Positions 10,135 to 22,625 of a DNA stretch of 64,000 nt are shown here, piece by piece (the stretch's first letter is position 1; each line of letters opens with the position of its first letter). The notes beneath the pieces are model-generated. The model saw nothing but the letters and a program-made list of their open reading frames with translations, was not told the DNA's origin and ran no database searches. Made by a program: the position numbers and the translations under genes. Location: positions 1,103,104 to 1,167,103 of the forward strand of contig JXTC01000060.1 of the NCBI GenBank assembly GCA_002914845.1, in the 5' to 3' direction. Origin of the DNA: Trema orientale. Lineage: Eukaryota > Streptophyta > Magnoliopsida > Rosales > Cannabaceae.

Positions 10135-13100
10135 ATGGCCAATTGCTACCACGACTTCTCTTCCATTTTTCTTGTCGTTTTCCTGTTTTCGTTGTCGTTT
10201 TGGTCCAACGACGTCGTAGCTCGGCAGCCGTTCGCGTGTGACCCGAAGAACGGGGTCACGAGGGGGCTGAGGTTCTGCAAGGCGACGCTGCCGATTCATG
10301 TGAGAGTTGGGGACTTGATCGGACGGCTGACATTGCAGGAGAAGATCAGGCTGTTGGTGAATAACGCTGCCGGTGTGCCTCGGCTTGGGATTCAGGGGTA
10401 CGAGTGGTGGTCGGAGGCTCTTCATGGAGTTTCAAATGTGGGTCCGGGGACTAAGTTTGGTGGGGCCTTCCCTGGGGCCACTAGCTTCCCTCAAGTCATC
10501 ACCACCGCTGCTTCTTTCAACGAGTCTTTATGGGAGGAAATCGGACGGGTGAGGATTCTTTTTTTTTTCTTCACCTATTATATATATATATATAAGGGTT
10601 TATTTGCAAAAAGCTTATTTTAAATAGTCTCTTTACTAATTAGTCTTTCAATGGTATTGTTGCAAAACTAGTCCATTTAAGTCAACTTATTTTAACGACT
10701 AGAATATATTTTTACCGAGTGCATTGCTCGACAATATTCGATAATATTATCAAGTGAAGATTTCGAATATAGACGATGCTTGATGAAGTCTTGACTCAAC
10801 AATATTCGATATTATTTTCAGTTACCAACTCTGACACTGCACAACAGTACTTGATAGTATTGTCGAGTTACTCGTAGATAAAAAGTAATAAAAGGGTAAT
10901 AAGATAATTATACATGGTCGTATTATTAATTATTTTACAACTTAAAATGGTAGGCCTCTTCCTAAAATTGTGAAATTGTATAGATCATTTTAACAAATTT
11001 CTCTATGTATAATGACGATTATAGTTGTCCATTCTTGTTTGCCCTTAAGAATGAGTGGTTGTAATGCAATAATGGTGTCAAGCGCGGTAGTTGTTAGCAG
11101 ACATATTTCAATAAAGTAGTGCTAGCATCAAATTTGTTAGAGACTTATTAGAGCCTTTCACGCGATGGTTGATAGCTAGCACATATTTCAGTAGAGTTGT
11201 GCTAGCATCAAAATCATTGGACTAATTAGAGCCTTATCATTGGATAATTAGAGCCTTTCACTACAGTAGCAGCCCTTATCTAATTTTTTCAATTATCTAA
11301 CTTATTCATGTATATTGCATGGTCTTGAGAAAGTACCGGAAAAAAAAAAAGAAGAAAAATGGTTGCAAGTTGCAACAATGTCTCACGCATTATTTTTCCT
11401 CGCTTCTTTAGCTTTTTATTAATATTAAACAAAAAATAAAAAAAATCTTTTCAGACTGTCTTTTACTATGAGAAAAGATGCTTATTAATTTGTTTTATAC
11501 ATATTTACATACATGTTTTTTTTTTTTTTTTTTGCTGGGATTTATATGCATGTTATGCTTCACGAGTCACTATCGATAAAGACATATAACATGTCATATT
11601 ACAAGAGAAATTAAATTGAGAGATATAATAATTTCATATATTGTAAAATTATTACTCATTTTTGTTAAAAGCAGACAATGAATGCCGGAAGTTCTTTAGT
11701 GCGCCTTCTTGGCTGGATTCTGGTCCCACATGGGACTAAGGACCCCATGATTTTAACCTAAATTCTTTGATGATATAAAATGTGGCCAATTGATAGTGAA
11801 AGTTGACTAGTAATGGAATTATAACAACTAAAAATCAAGTATGTCATCATGCAATTTTACTACTACAAAAAGACAACAAAAGAATCTCAATCTTTCAACA
11901 AGTTATAAGGTTGTTGTTGATAATTTGTATGTTTCGTTTTTATTAAATAAATCATTTCACTGTATAACTGACGTTTTCTCAAATGAATTTATTAGTTCAA
12001 GTTAACTTGTTGGCAAAACGACCCCGCAGCCTCACAAAAGTGACAATTGGTTACAGATTGTTGCTTATCCCAAATTCAACTGGATTTGCGTGTATAATTC
12101 ATCCACGTATAATTTTTGGTCCAATATAATATTTTGGGGACCATACATACGTATTGACAACTATAAAGCTTTATATCCTAATAGTTATGATATTTTTTTC
12201 CCCCTTCGGTTGTGGTGTGAAATTAAACTCTAAATGGGGGTAGAATTCACCAAGTTAAAGAATATCTAACTTCAGTGACGTGGCTTTATTCAGTAATCTT
12301 TATTTTTAGAAGAATGTTATAGGCACCTTAACTGTGCAATGCTACATGAGGTGACAATTTATAATTAACAGACAAATCTGACTCAGGTCGGTCATATAAG
12401 TACTTAATCCTCTATAATAAACTAACACCTCATATAATTATAATGATAAGCACTTTAAGGTATTTACAGCAGTATTCTTGGTTTTAGAAAGTCAAAATTT
12501 AATTTCCGAGAAAAAATGTAGGAACCTTTAGTATCATATGGCATCAGAAATTATAATTTATTTCATAATATGACATTTTGAAGCTGTTAAGTCTTGGATA
12601 TCAAATTTGGCTATGCTTTGTCAAACTCATTGCCTATTTTGTTGATATGCAGGTGGTGTCTGATGAAGCAAGAGCAATGTACAATGGAGGACAGGCTGGT
12701 TTGACATATTGGAGCCCAAATGTGAACATATTCCGGGACCCTCGGTGGGGCCGGGGCCAAGAAACTCCCGGCGAAGACCCCGTCTTAGCCGGAAAGTACG
12801 CTGCAAATTATGTTAGGGGACTTCAAGGCAATGGGGCAGGGAATAGGCTTAAGGTTGCTGCTTGTTGCAAACACTACACAGCCTATGATCTTGACAATTG
12901 GAATGGTGTAGATCGGTTCCATTTCAATGCCAGGGTAAGAAAATTCATATGTAATTCTCTAATGGTGCACTGTCATTCTTTTGAGAGAACTTTATTTATT
13001 TATTTATTAATTAATCAGATATATATACTAAAATTATTCCAATAAAGTATTTGTTAATTGCTGTTTGGTAGTGGTACTTTGTCCTTGTCTAATACTTGAT

Positions 13101-16100
13101 TTTTTTTTTTTAGTATAAAGCTGCAAAAGCATGCTTCATATAAGCCAATTGTAATTGTTGCAAATGCCTCCTATTAAAACACTTTGGTGAATGAGGTAAA
13201 AGTTAGTCACATGATCAACTTCCAATTATGTGTTAAGAAACTGAAAATGACTTCTGATCTGCCCAGAGGGCATATATGCTTTGAAAGCAGCCATAGATCT
13301 GAGTTATCGAGTTTGTGGTCCTAAGAACTTAAATATGGTTTTACTATACTGTCCAAGAGGTGAATTATTGCACTTTAAAATAGAAAGTGGCATCAAATTT
13401 AATAATTAAAGTACCTAATATAAGTCTAAGTTAAGTACTTACCATATGCAGGAAGCCAGGCCGCTTTATTTGTCCTATCATATTAGGACTCTGCCTTGCT
13501 CGTGCCCACTCTAACTTTTAGGATAAGAAAATGGAGCTGCTAAAATTTGGCATTATATTCTTGTGTTTTGAGTCTGTTCCACCTCCTTTCTCATACTAGG
13601 TACATCATATAGGTTTCACATGTTTAAATCTCCACTAGAGCTTACTTGTCCAAGTCCACACAAGCCCACATTTTTATAATAGTCCTCTTAGCATAAAGAC
13701 CAAATTATATGTATTACTAATAAAAGGCCATACATTTTGTAATGTATAGGTTAGCAAGCAGGATTTGGAGGACACCTATAATGTACCATTCAAAGCTTGT
13801 GTGCTCGAAGGAAAGGTTGCTAGTGTAATGTGCTCATACAATCAGGTCAATGGAATACCCACTTGTGCTGACCCTAATCTCCTCAAGAACACAATCCGAG
13901 GTCAATGGCACCTCAATGGGTGAGTTGGTCATTTCAAATTTGTTTCATTGTTTTTTCTTAAGTCTTTTAGTATAATAAAATTCTCACTTTGTTATTCGCC
14001 AAAACAGGTACATTGTCTCGGACTGTGACTCTGTGGGTGTTCTATATGACAGCCAACATTATACTAAAACGCCAGAAGAAGCAGCAGCTGACACAATTAA
14101 AGCAGGTTAAAAAAAATATATGACATTTTCCACTTTCTTTCTATGTTTTTTCTTATTGGCTTTAAATTTTATCAGTATATATTGTAAAATGTATACACAT
14201 TTTAGGAATACCATATATTTTATGTGTAAAATACATTTGATATACATTTTTCCAAAATGGATACGAATATATTAAGAATGAAAAGTGGGTGTATATGTAA
14301 AAATGCTTTAAAAAAACAAGTATTTACGCACTTTTCCAATTAATAAGCAGGTTTGGATTTGGATTGTGGGCCATTCCTGGCGGTCCACACAGAGGCGGCA
14401 GTGAGTAGAGGCCTGGTAAGCGAGATCGACGTCAATAATGCTCTTGCTAACACAATCACGGTCCAGATGAGATTGGGCATGTTTGATGGCGAACCATCAA
14501 CCCAACTATTTGGAAACTTGGGCCCAAGAGACGTGTGCACCCCGGCCCATCAACAGCTAGCTCTTGAGGCTGCCCACCAAGGCATTGTTCTACTTCAAAA
14601 TCGTGGGCCAAGCTTGCCACTCTCTACTAGACGCCATAGAACTGTAGCTGTTATTGGGCCTAATTCTGATGTCACTGAAACCATGATAGGGAACTATGCT
14701 GGTATTTTTTCTTGGGTTTTATAACTATTTTATCTATAAAAACAAAAAAGAATTACAAACATATTGTGGGTCAGTTTTTTTTCATTCCGTAGAAAAATAT
14801 CATTTTTTAAAAAGTTTATAAACAAATACAATTTTAAAATAGCTATTAGTTACTCATTTTTGAAAACTAGTTACCAGTTACTATTTATCAATTATAAATA
14901 TCTTTGGTTATTCGTTATTAAAGCTCAAAATTAGTTACCGGTCACTAGTTATTATTTTTTAAACATGGAATGTTTCTAAATTTTTTTCCAAATATGTTAT
15001 TTTCTTGAATATAAAAAAGCTGAGCCCACAGTATTTTTCTAATTCTTTTCAAAAAGGCCATAGAGGACCTGATTTTCTCTTTTTTCTTTGAAGAAAAACA
15101 TATTAAACAGAGATATTTTTTTTAATTTTTTTTTCTAATTACTATATTTATTTTCTATAGGTGTTGCTTGTGGTTACACTACACCATTACAAGGAATTGG
15201 AAGGTACACAAGGACCATCCACCAAGCAGGGTGCACCGGTGTTGCTTGTAACGACAACCAACTCTTTGGAGCTGCGGAGGCTGCAGCCCGACAGGCTGAT
15301 GCGACGGTGTTAGTAATGGGCCTAGACCAGTCCATTGAAGCAGAATTTAGAGATAGGACTGGGCTTCTCTTACCGGGACGCCAACAAGAGCTCGTGTCAA
15401 GAGTGGCAAAGGCCTCTAGAGGCCCAACCATATTGGTCTTGATGTCTGGTGGCCCTATTGATGTTTCATTCGCCAAGAATGATCCTCGTATTGGTGCCAT
15501 CCTTTGGGTTGGTTACCCTGGCCAAGCTGGAGGAGCTGCCATTGCTGACGTTATCTTTGGTACCAAGAGTCCAGGTATTAAAAAAATAATAACTTTTTCA
15601 AGGACAAATTAGAGTGGGTGTCATTTTTTTTTAAACCTTGTTTTAATAAATATTTATTTTTCTATTTTTATAGTTAAATGACTGAGTATTTGTTTTTTTA
15701 CACTTAATACTTGGTATATCTACATATTATGCCAGTTATTTTGCTATAACATTTAAAAAACGAATATTTACCTAAAATAGGCCTAGAAGTCGATCATCTT
15801 GCTATAAGCCCCTAAAATTATCTCATTATGTGTCCTAACTTTGATTTTGCATCAATCGTGTTCTGTCACATATAAAAATGTATGAATCAATAGTATCACG
15901 TTTTATCTCTCTTCTAGTTGTGAATTATGTTCTCTTTCTTCTTCTTTTTTTTTTTTTTTTTTCAATCTCAGTGTAGTTTCAAAATGATTATTGAAAAATT
16001 AATGTTTTCATGTGATTTTCTATCCTAGGAGGAAAACTTCCAATGACGTGGTACCCCCAGAGCTACCTAGCCAATGTGCCAATGACAAGTATGGGCCTGA

Positions 16101-16627
16101 GAGCAGACCCAACAAGAGGGTACCCAGGAAGAACTTACCGCTTCTACAAAGGCCCAGTCGTTTTCCCTTTCGGCTACGGTCTCAGCTACACCAGATTCTC
16201 ACACAAAGTAGCCCAAGCTCCAACACGTGTCTCCGTGCCACTCGTCAACTTGGGTGCCTCAGCCAACTCAACGACGTTAAGTAACGGCGTTAGAGTCACC
16301 CACACGGATTGCAATTCCCTCACTTTAGGTGTCCATATTGACGTTGAGAATAATGGCCATATGGATGGGACTCACACCTTGCTTGTGTTCTCAAGCCCAC
16401 CAATTGGAAAATGGGCCGCTGAAAAGCAGTTAGTGGGCTTTCAAAAGGTCAATTTAGCAGCTGGATCTCGGCAACGAGTCAGGGTTGGTGTCCATGTTTG
16501 CAACCACTTGAGCATTGTGGACCAATTTGGGATCCGAAGGATTCCAATGGGCCAACACACGCTTCACATTGGTGATCTCAAGCACTCCATCTCCTTTGAA
16601 GCGGATTTAGGTGAAGTTAAGTCTTAG
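10135..16627 (+). CDS. BXL1: GH3 beta-xylosidase/alpha-arabinofuranosidase, BXL1 type (array copy A)
   Basis: Secreted cell-wall glycosidase that removes terminal xylose or arabinose from xylan and arabinan side chains. Exons 10135-10548, 12653-12934, 13750-13919, 14008-14105, 14351-14701, 15161-15574 and 16029-16627 join in frame to 775 aa, the normal length. Residues 1-28 form a hydrophobic signal peptide. The GH3 N-terminal domain includes [39 protein letters not shown] and VSDCDSVGV, whose first Asp (about residue 294) is the expected nucleophile. The C-terminal sandwich and a fibronectin-III-like end ([10 protein letters not shown] onward) are complete. I chose the ATG at 10135 because it matches the starts of copies B and C. 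An in-frame ATG at 9997 would put an odd leader before the signal peptide and overlap the TATA box. The gene is first of a tandem array. Its 2.1-kb intron 1 is about three times longer than in B or C, owing to extra sequence at about 10560-11550. Confidence 0.95.
11080..11265. repeat. Imperfect direct repeats in intron 1 of BXL copy A
   Basis: Two diverged copies of a unit of about 75 bp share ACATATTTCA, GTGCTAGCATCAAA and TTAGAGCCTTTCAC. They sit inside the part of the intron that is absent from copies B and C. The intron may have grown through this repeat-rich insertion. I could not assign it to a transposon family. Confidence 0.55.
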
Positions 16628-16628
16628 A

Positions 16629-16650
16629 AACCATCAATAAATTGATAGTT
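16629..16650 (+). promoter_or_regulatory. 3'-UTR hairpin with AATAAA in its top, BXL copy A
   Basis: The stop codon is followed within a few bases by AACCATCAATAAATTGATAG plus TT. The two arms pair around a central AA with one C-A mismatch. The AATAAA poly(A) signal spans the stem top. The same structure recurs after the other array members. Confidence 0.5.
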
Positions 16651-17130
16651 ACAAATTATATATACACATTTTACGGAATATAGTCCTATTTTTCTCATAA
16701 AAATAAGTCTCATATGCATGCAAAAGAAGGGCATGCAAGAGATATTATGTAAGTCAATTATAAGGCAAGAAAGAGTGAAGTTAGTTTTATTTGTTTTTTG
16801 GGTCTCTAAATGGGACATTGTATTTATTGTATTAAAAGAGAGGAAGACTCTACCTCTTTTTTCTATAAGAAAGTTGCAAAATTGATCAGACTTATTTTGT
16901 AGAATTGTCTTGTATCCTAGTGCAACAAGCTTGGTGGTTAGACAAAAATAAGGATTGTGTTACTATAATGTCCCATTTAGAGTAATAGTAAAGACACACA
17001 AAATATATACATAAGACATACACAATGATGTATCATTAATTTTAACTACCCATGATTTTTGAAATAAAGCCTAACTATATATGTGAGTGGCTCAAAATAC
17101 ATGCCATATCATCGTCCGTACGTTTTGTGT

Positions 17131-17488
17131 ATATGTTATGTATGTCCTTAGCAGTATTCTAATTTTTAATACGTAGTAAATGAGTTGTTACTTTTCAATT
17201 GATGAATTGGAAAATAAATAGATTGATTCATTTATTTTATGGTAATAATTATATGCCACGTTATATAGTTTTTAAAAAGATATGAGATGTGATACTTAAT
17301 ATTATCTTTATATGTTATGTATGTCCTTAGCATTATTCTAATTTTTAATACGTAGTAAATGAGTTGTTACTTTTCAATTGATGAATTGGAAAATAAATAA
17401 ATTGATTCATTTATTTTATGGTAATAATTATATGCCACGTTATATAGTTTTTAAAAAGATATGAGATGTGATACTTAATATTATCTTT
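17131..17488. repeat. Recent 179-bp tandem duplication
   Basis: The segments 17131-17309 and 17310-17488 are nearly identical, differing at a couple of positions such as AGCAGTATTC against AGCATTATTC. Each contains TACGTAGTAAATGAGTTG and ATGCCACGTTATATAG. It lies in the A-B spacer and is younger than the gene duplication. Confidence 0.92.
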
Positions 17489-17802
17489 TATTCTTTTATA
17501 AACTTAACGGATAATTTTTGAATTAATATAGGAGAATTAAGAGGTATAATTATAATATATATATTTTTTTAAACAAACTTATATTATTGACAAATTAAGC
17601 CCAATATAAAATTACCATAAATAAACCCCGTAATTGGGTGACCTTTGCAAAAGGGTCCTAGGCCATTATCTGCAATATGGCATTGGCATGTGTTACTACC
17701 GAAATTTTTTATGTCACAGTTGAATTAATTAGTGCCTCTCAAACTTAAAGGAACTGCTCTGTCTTTACTGCTCTTAATTATGAGCTATATATAAGAATAT
17801 AT

Positions 17803-17955
17803 ATAATGATGTGTATGAAAAGACGTGCATTATTAATGTTCTTTTTCTCTCTTACTTTTTAATATAAAAATATACATGATAAATTTTAATTGGTCAAAAT
17901 GATACCTACCTATGTATAAGTATAAAAATAAAAAATACTTACTGGATTGGTACCC
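17803..17955. mobile_element. Truncated MITE (family 1) in the 5' flank of BXL copy B
   Basis: The right-hand two thirds of a MITE found four more times in this window. Recognisable parts are GTGTATGAAAAGACGTGCAT, TTTTAATTGGTCAAAATGAT and the terminal TACTGGATTGGTACCC. The left inverted repeat is missing. The equivalent position upstream of copy A lacks the element, so it arrived after the duplication. Confidence 0.75.
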
Positions 17956-18594
17956 ATATATATATATAATATAGTCAAATCTATTTTTTGCCAATGTAAT
18001 TATGGGAGACTAGTGAAAAAAGTTAAAAGACTGCATTATGAAAATAATATAGCTTTATCATTAATATTTGTTTTTCTTCCTTTCCATTTATTCCTTTTAT
18101 GAAAAAATATATAAAAAGACCAACCATCTACTTATTTCTAGTACTGGTCATATATGATATATCTATATATCTTTCTCAGATTCTTGATCTATTTTAATAT
18201 TTAATACACATATATACGACACTTATACAGTGAATTGTATTAATATTACGTTTGAAACCAGCTGTAAGATGAATCGTTATTACATTTCAAAACAGCTGTA
18301 AAATGTATGTACAGTTTATCCATTCTACACGGTTTATCCATATTAATTTTAAGGCCCCCTTAAGAAGTGATTAAAAAATATGCTGTAGTTCGTGACTCAC
18401 ATTCCTAATTAACTTTATAACTTCTACAATTATCTTTTTTCTCTTTCCTATTCAGTTTCAAAGGTTATCGTTAATCTATTAACTAATAAAATGTACTGTA
18501 ATAATCCAACAAATTAAGAGATAAAAATATAACAATATCCCAAGTCAGGACCATCTAGCCAAAAATAGCTATGCATGCAGCGTACATGTTACGC

Positions 18595-18766
18595 TGACTC
18601 ATTCCATGTATATATAAATCTATATATCTTTTTCTCAGTTATTATTCTCGTTTTAGCTTTCATGGTTTTATTATCTTATATCGACGTGCAAATCTAATCA
18701 TAAAACCTATTTTCTCACATCAATGCCAACCTCTTTCTTCTTCTTCTACTTCTACTTCTATATATA
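18595..18766 (+). promoter_or_regulatory. Core promoter of BXL copy B
   Basis: TGACTCAT (18595-18602) and TATATATA (18759-18766) lie 276 and 112 bp before the start codon, matching the arrangement in copies A and C. The promoter looks intact although the coding region is not. Confidence 0.55.
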
Positions 18767-18870
18767 CCCTTTCTATTATTTTATCTTTTCATACAAAACC
18801 CATATTCCGATCAAAAATCAAACTACAGTTACTATACTACTCCATTAACATTATCATATTTCTTGTGGCT

Positions 18871-21800
18871 ATGGCCAACTACAGAGTGAAAAATAACAAC
18901 TTCTCTTCACTTATTTTCCTTGTCGTTTCTTTGTTTTCTGTGTCGTTTTGGGCGAATGTTGCTGTTGGAACTGGGCAGCCGTTTGCATGTGACCCCAACA
19001 ACGGTGTCACGAGGGGACTGAGGTTCTGTAAGGTGACGCTACCGATCAATGTGAGAGTGAAGGACTTGATCGGACGGCTGACATTGCAGGAGAAGATCAC
19101 ACTGTTGATAAGTGGCTGGACGGGGGTGCCTCGGCTTGGGATTCAGCTGTACGAGTGGTGGAACGAGGCTCTTCATGGAGTTTCAAATATGGGCGGAGGG
19201 GCTAAGTTTGGTGGGTCCATCCCTAGGGCCACTAGCTTCCCTCAAGTCATCATCACCGCTGCTTCTTTCAATGAGTCTCTATGGGAGGAAATCGGACGGG
19301 TGAGAGGATTTCTCCTTCTCTTTATTTGCATATATACACAACTTAATATAATTTATGCTTCACGAGTCACTATGGATCCGAGTGCTAAAAATTCTTCGAT
19401 AATTTAAATGAGTCCTCAAAAAAATGACCGATTATTCTTGTTCCAACTTCAACATGCATTGGACTTGCGTATAATTCATATACAAATAAATTTAAGTCCC
19501 AATATAAGATACTTTACGATCATATATTAGACCACTCTGTAACATTCTATATTAGGAATAGACCACTCTGCAACATGATCTACATATCTTATTACAGACT
19601 TAGAAGTTTCTTTTCTTTTTTTAGTTATTTATTTTATTTTTTAATTTCGCGTAAAATTAAAAATTTTCATTCCTTTCTTTACGTGGAATTTAACTCTCAA
19701 TGGGGCTAGACCAAGTCATTAAGAATCCTAACTTGTGCGGATTAGAAGCCTTTGTTTTAAAGAAGTCATGACAAAATTATTCACCGAGACGAGATGCATG
19801 TATAACTTTTCCTATATCATATGGCAACAAAAAGTAAGAAATATAACTTTATAGTACCAAATATATTACGTTGTGCCTTATTAGTTTTCCCAATGGAGGG
19901 TCGATTTCATTTCTTATTTTGTTGATATGTACGTAGGTGGTGTCTGATGAAGCAAGAGCAATGTACAACGAAGGACAGGCTGGTTTGACATTTTGGAGCC
20001 CGAACGTGAACATAATCAGGGACCCTCGATGGGGCCGAAGCCAAGAAACTCCCGGCGAAGACCCTATCTTGTCCGCAAAGTATGCGGTGAGGTATGTAAG
20101 GGCACTCCAAGGCAATGGAGCAGGAAACAGGCTTAAGATTGCTGCTAGTTGCAAACACTACACAGCCTATGATCTTGACATTTGGAATGGTGTAGATCGG
20201 TTCCATTTCAATGCCAAGGTATGAAAAGAGTCAAAATTCACCAATTAGAGGCTTATCAAGTCAAAACGGACTCTTATATATTTTATTACCAAGATGAGAC
20301 AATAATCTGTTACAATAAAGATCACTTATACTATATACCCACATGATTAGTAGAGAGTGTAAAACTTTACTAATTTATAGGTTAGCGAGCAAGACTTAGA
20401 GGATACTTACAATGTCCCATTCAAAGCATGTGTGCTTGAAGGAAAGGTTGCTAGTGTCTTGTGCTCATACAATCAGGTCAATGGAATACCTACTTGTGCC
20501 AACCCTAATTTGCTTAAGAACATAGTCCGAGGTCAATGGCACCTCAATGGGTGAGCCAGTCATTTTAAATTTATTTCCTCGTTTATTTATGAATTCATTT
20601 AATTTTTTTTTATAATAATGAACTTGTCTCATTATTGTTGGTATAAATAGGTACGTTGTCTCAGACTGTGACTCCGTTGCTATCTTATACAATTCTCAAC
20701 ATTATACCGGTACGCCAGAAGAAGCAGCAGCTGCAACAATTAAAGCAGATTTATAAATTTATACACGAACATATATAGATGTATATATATATATAAGTAC
20801 ATATATTTGTATAATATTTCAAACGAGTTCATTTAAGTCCATCTATGGTGGTAATACGTAGGTTTGGATTTGGATTGTGGATATTTCCTAGTGAACCACA
20901 CAGAGGCAGCTTTAAACGGAGGCTTGTTAAGCGAGGCTGATATCAACAAAGCTCTTGTTAACACATTCACGGTCCAAATGAGACTGGGCATGTTTGACGG
21001 TGAACCATCAAAACAACAATTCGGGAACTTGGGCCCAATAGACGTGTGCAGCCCATCCCATCAGCAGCTGGCTCTAGAGGCAGCCCACCAAGGCATTGTT
21101 CTACTTCAAAATCGTGGCAGAAGCTTGCCACTCTCTACCAAACGCCATAGGACTGTTGCTGTTATAGGACCTAATTCTGATGTTACTGAAACCATGATAG
21201 GAAACTATGACGGTATTCTTATACACACTTTTAGGGGGGGGGGGGAACTTTAATATAAACCAATCCTCTTTTATTTATTATCCTTATATTTATATACATA
21301 TTTTTTAGGTGTTCCTTGTGGTTACACTACACCGCTACAAGGAATTGAAAGGTACACAGGGACCATCCATCAAGTGGGGTGCACCAGTGTTGCTTATGAC
21401 AGCAACTACCTCTTTGGAGCTGCAGAGGCCGCAGCCCGGCAGGCTGACGCAACAGTGTTAGTTGTGGGATTAGACCAGTCGATTGAGGTGGAAACTAGGG
21501 ACAGGATCGGTCTTCTCTTACCAGGATTCCAAGAAGAGCTCGTGTCGAGAGTGGCCAATGCCTCTAGAGGCCCAACCATATTGGTCTTGATATCTGGTGG
21601 CCCTATCGATGTCTCATTTGCTAAGAGGAATCCCCGTATTGGTGCCATTCTTTGGGTTGGTTACCCTGGCCAAGCTGGAGGAGTTCTCTTTGGTACCATA
21701 AATCCAGGTAATAAAGTATCCACACTGTCCCTCTTAACTTTAATCGAACATTATAATATTGAAGCAACGTTTTAATAATTGTCACATAAGGATTTGGGTT

Positions 21801-22595
21801 TTGCTACCAACAGTACTAGTGTCTGAATCATTAGTCATACATTTTATAAGTGACAATACTGATCGATAGAGATCTATCATTTCATGTCATTGACAAGTTT
21901 TGTATAATTTTTCATGTCTCTTATAGTTGCAAGTTATTTTTTATATTTTTTCAATGTGGTTTAAAATTCGCCATTCCAAATTAAATGTTTTTATGCCATT
22001 TTCTGTCCTAGGAGGAAAGCTCCCCATGACGTGGTACCCCGAGAGCTACCTAGCCAATGTGCCAATGACGAACATGGCCTTGAGACCGGACCCAACAAGT
22101 GGATACCCAGGTAGAACTTACCGCTTCTACAAAGGCCCGGTCGTTTACCCTTTCGGCTACGGTCTCAGCTACACCAAATTCTCATAAAAATTGATTGAAG
22201 CTCCGCCACGTGTCTCTGTGCCAATCACTAACTCGTGTGTTGCAAACTCGGCGATGTTAACTAGCGCCATAAGAGTCACCAACACAGATTGCAATGTGCT
22301 CTCTTTCGGAGTCCACGTTGATGTTGAGAATATTGGGCAAATGGATGGGTCTCATGCCTTGCTTGTGTTCTCAAGCCCACCGGCGGGTAAATGGGCCGCC
22401 CAAAAGCAGTTAGTGGGCTTTCAGAAGGTCCATCTAGCAGCTGGGTCTCGACAACGGGTCACGGTTGGTATAGATGTTTGCAAGCACCTAAGTGTGGTGG
22501 ACCAATCTGGGATCCGATGGATTCCATTGGGCCAACACACGCTTCACATCGGTGATGATGTCAAGCACTCCATCTTCGTTCAAAGGAGAAATTAA
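18871..22595 (+). pseudogene. Broken BXL1-type beta-xylosidase (array copy B)
   Basis: All seven exons of the family can be found (18871-19299, 19937-20218, 20381-20550, 20651-20748, 20862-21212, 21309-21707, 22012-22595). The signal peptide and VSDCDSVAI nucleophile motif are present. Three changes separate it from A and C. First, the donor after exon 4 reads AT instead of GT at 20749-20750, and reading through meets TAA after two codons, which would cut the protein at about 328 residues. Second, exon 7 has an in-frame TAA at 22185-22187 where copy C has CAC, removing the last 136 codons (most of the fibronectin-III-like end). Third, exon 6 lacks 15 bp, deleting five residues after GYPGQAGG. 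Skipping exon 4 would also shift the frame and lose the nucleophile. Splicing elsewhere is conceivable, but the downstream stop would remain. The sequence is still close to its neighbours, so inactivation is fairly recent. Confidence 0.88.
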
Positions 22596-22603
22596 ATCTT
22601 AGA

Positions 22604-22625
22604 AACTATCAATAAATTGATAGTT
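22604..22625 (+). promoter_or_regulatory. Perfect 3'-UTR hairpin with AATAAA, BXL copy B
   Basis: AACTATCAAT and ATTGATAGTT are exact reverse complements separated by AA, so the AATAAA signal sits across the tip of a 10-bp stem. It lies nine bases after the gene's final stop codon. Confidence 0.55.

Larger units (their letters stand above)
16651..18594. other. Spacer between BXL copies A and B
   Basis: This contains the copy A 3' flank to about 16990, a 2 x 179 bp tandem duplication, a truncated MITE and the upstream flank of copy B. The final kilobase is recognisably related to the upstream flanks of A and C, for example GCTCTTAATTATGA and AGACTGCATTATGAAAA. I see no additional gene. Confidence 0.6.

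Noticed and set aside
20741..20861. Exon 4-5 intron of BXL copy B as a U12-type AT-AC intron
   Set aside because: The 5' side reads ATTTAT rather than ATATCC, the intron ends in AG, and the sister genes use GT-AG at the same place, so a mutated donor is the simpler reading.
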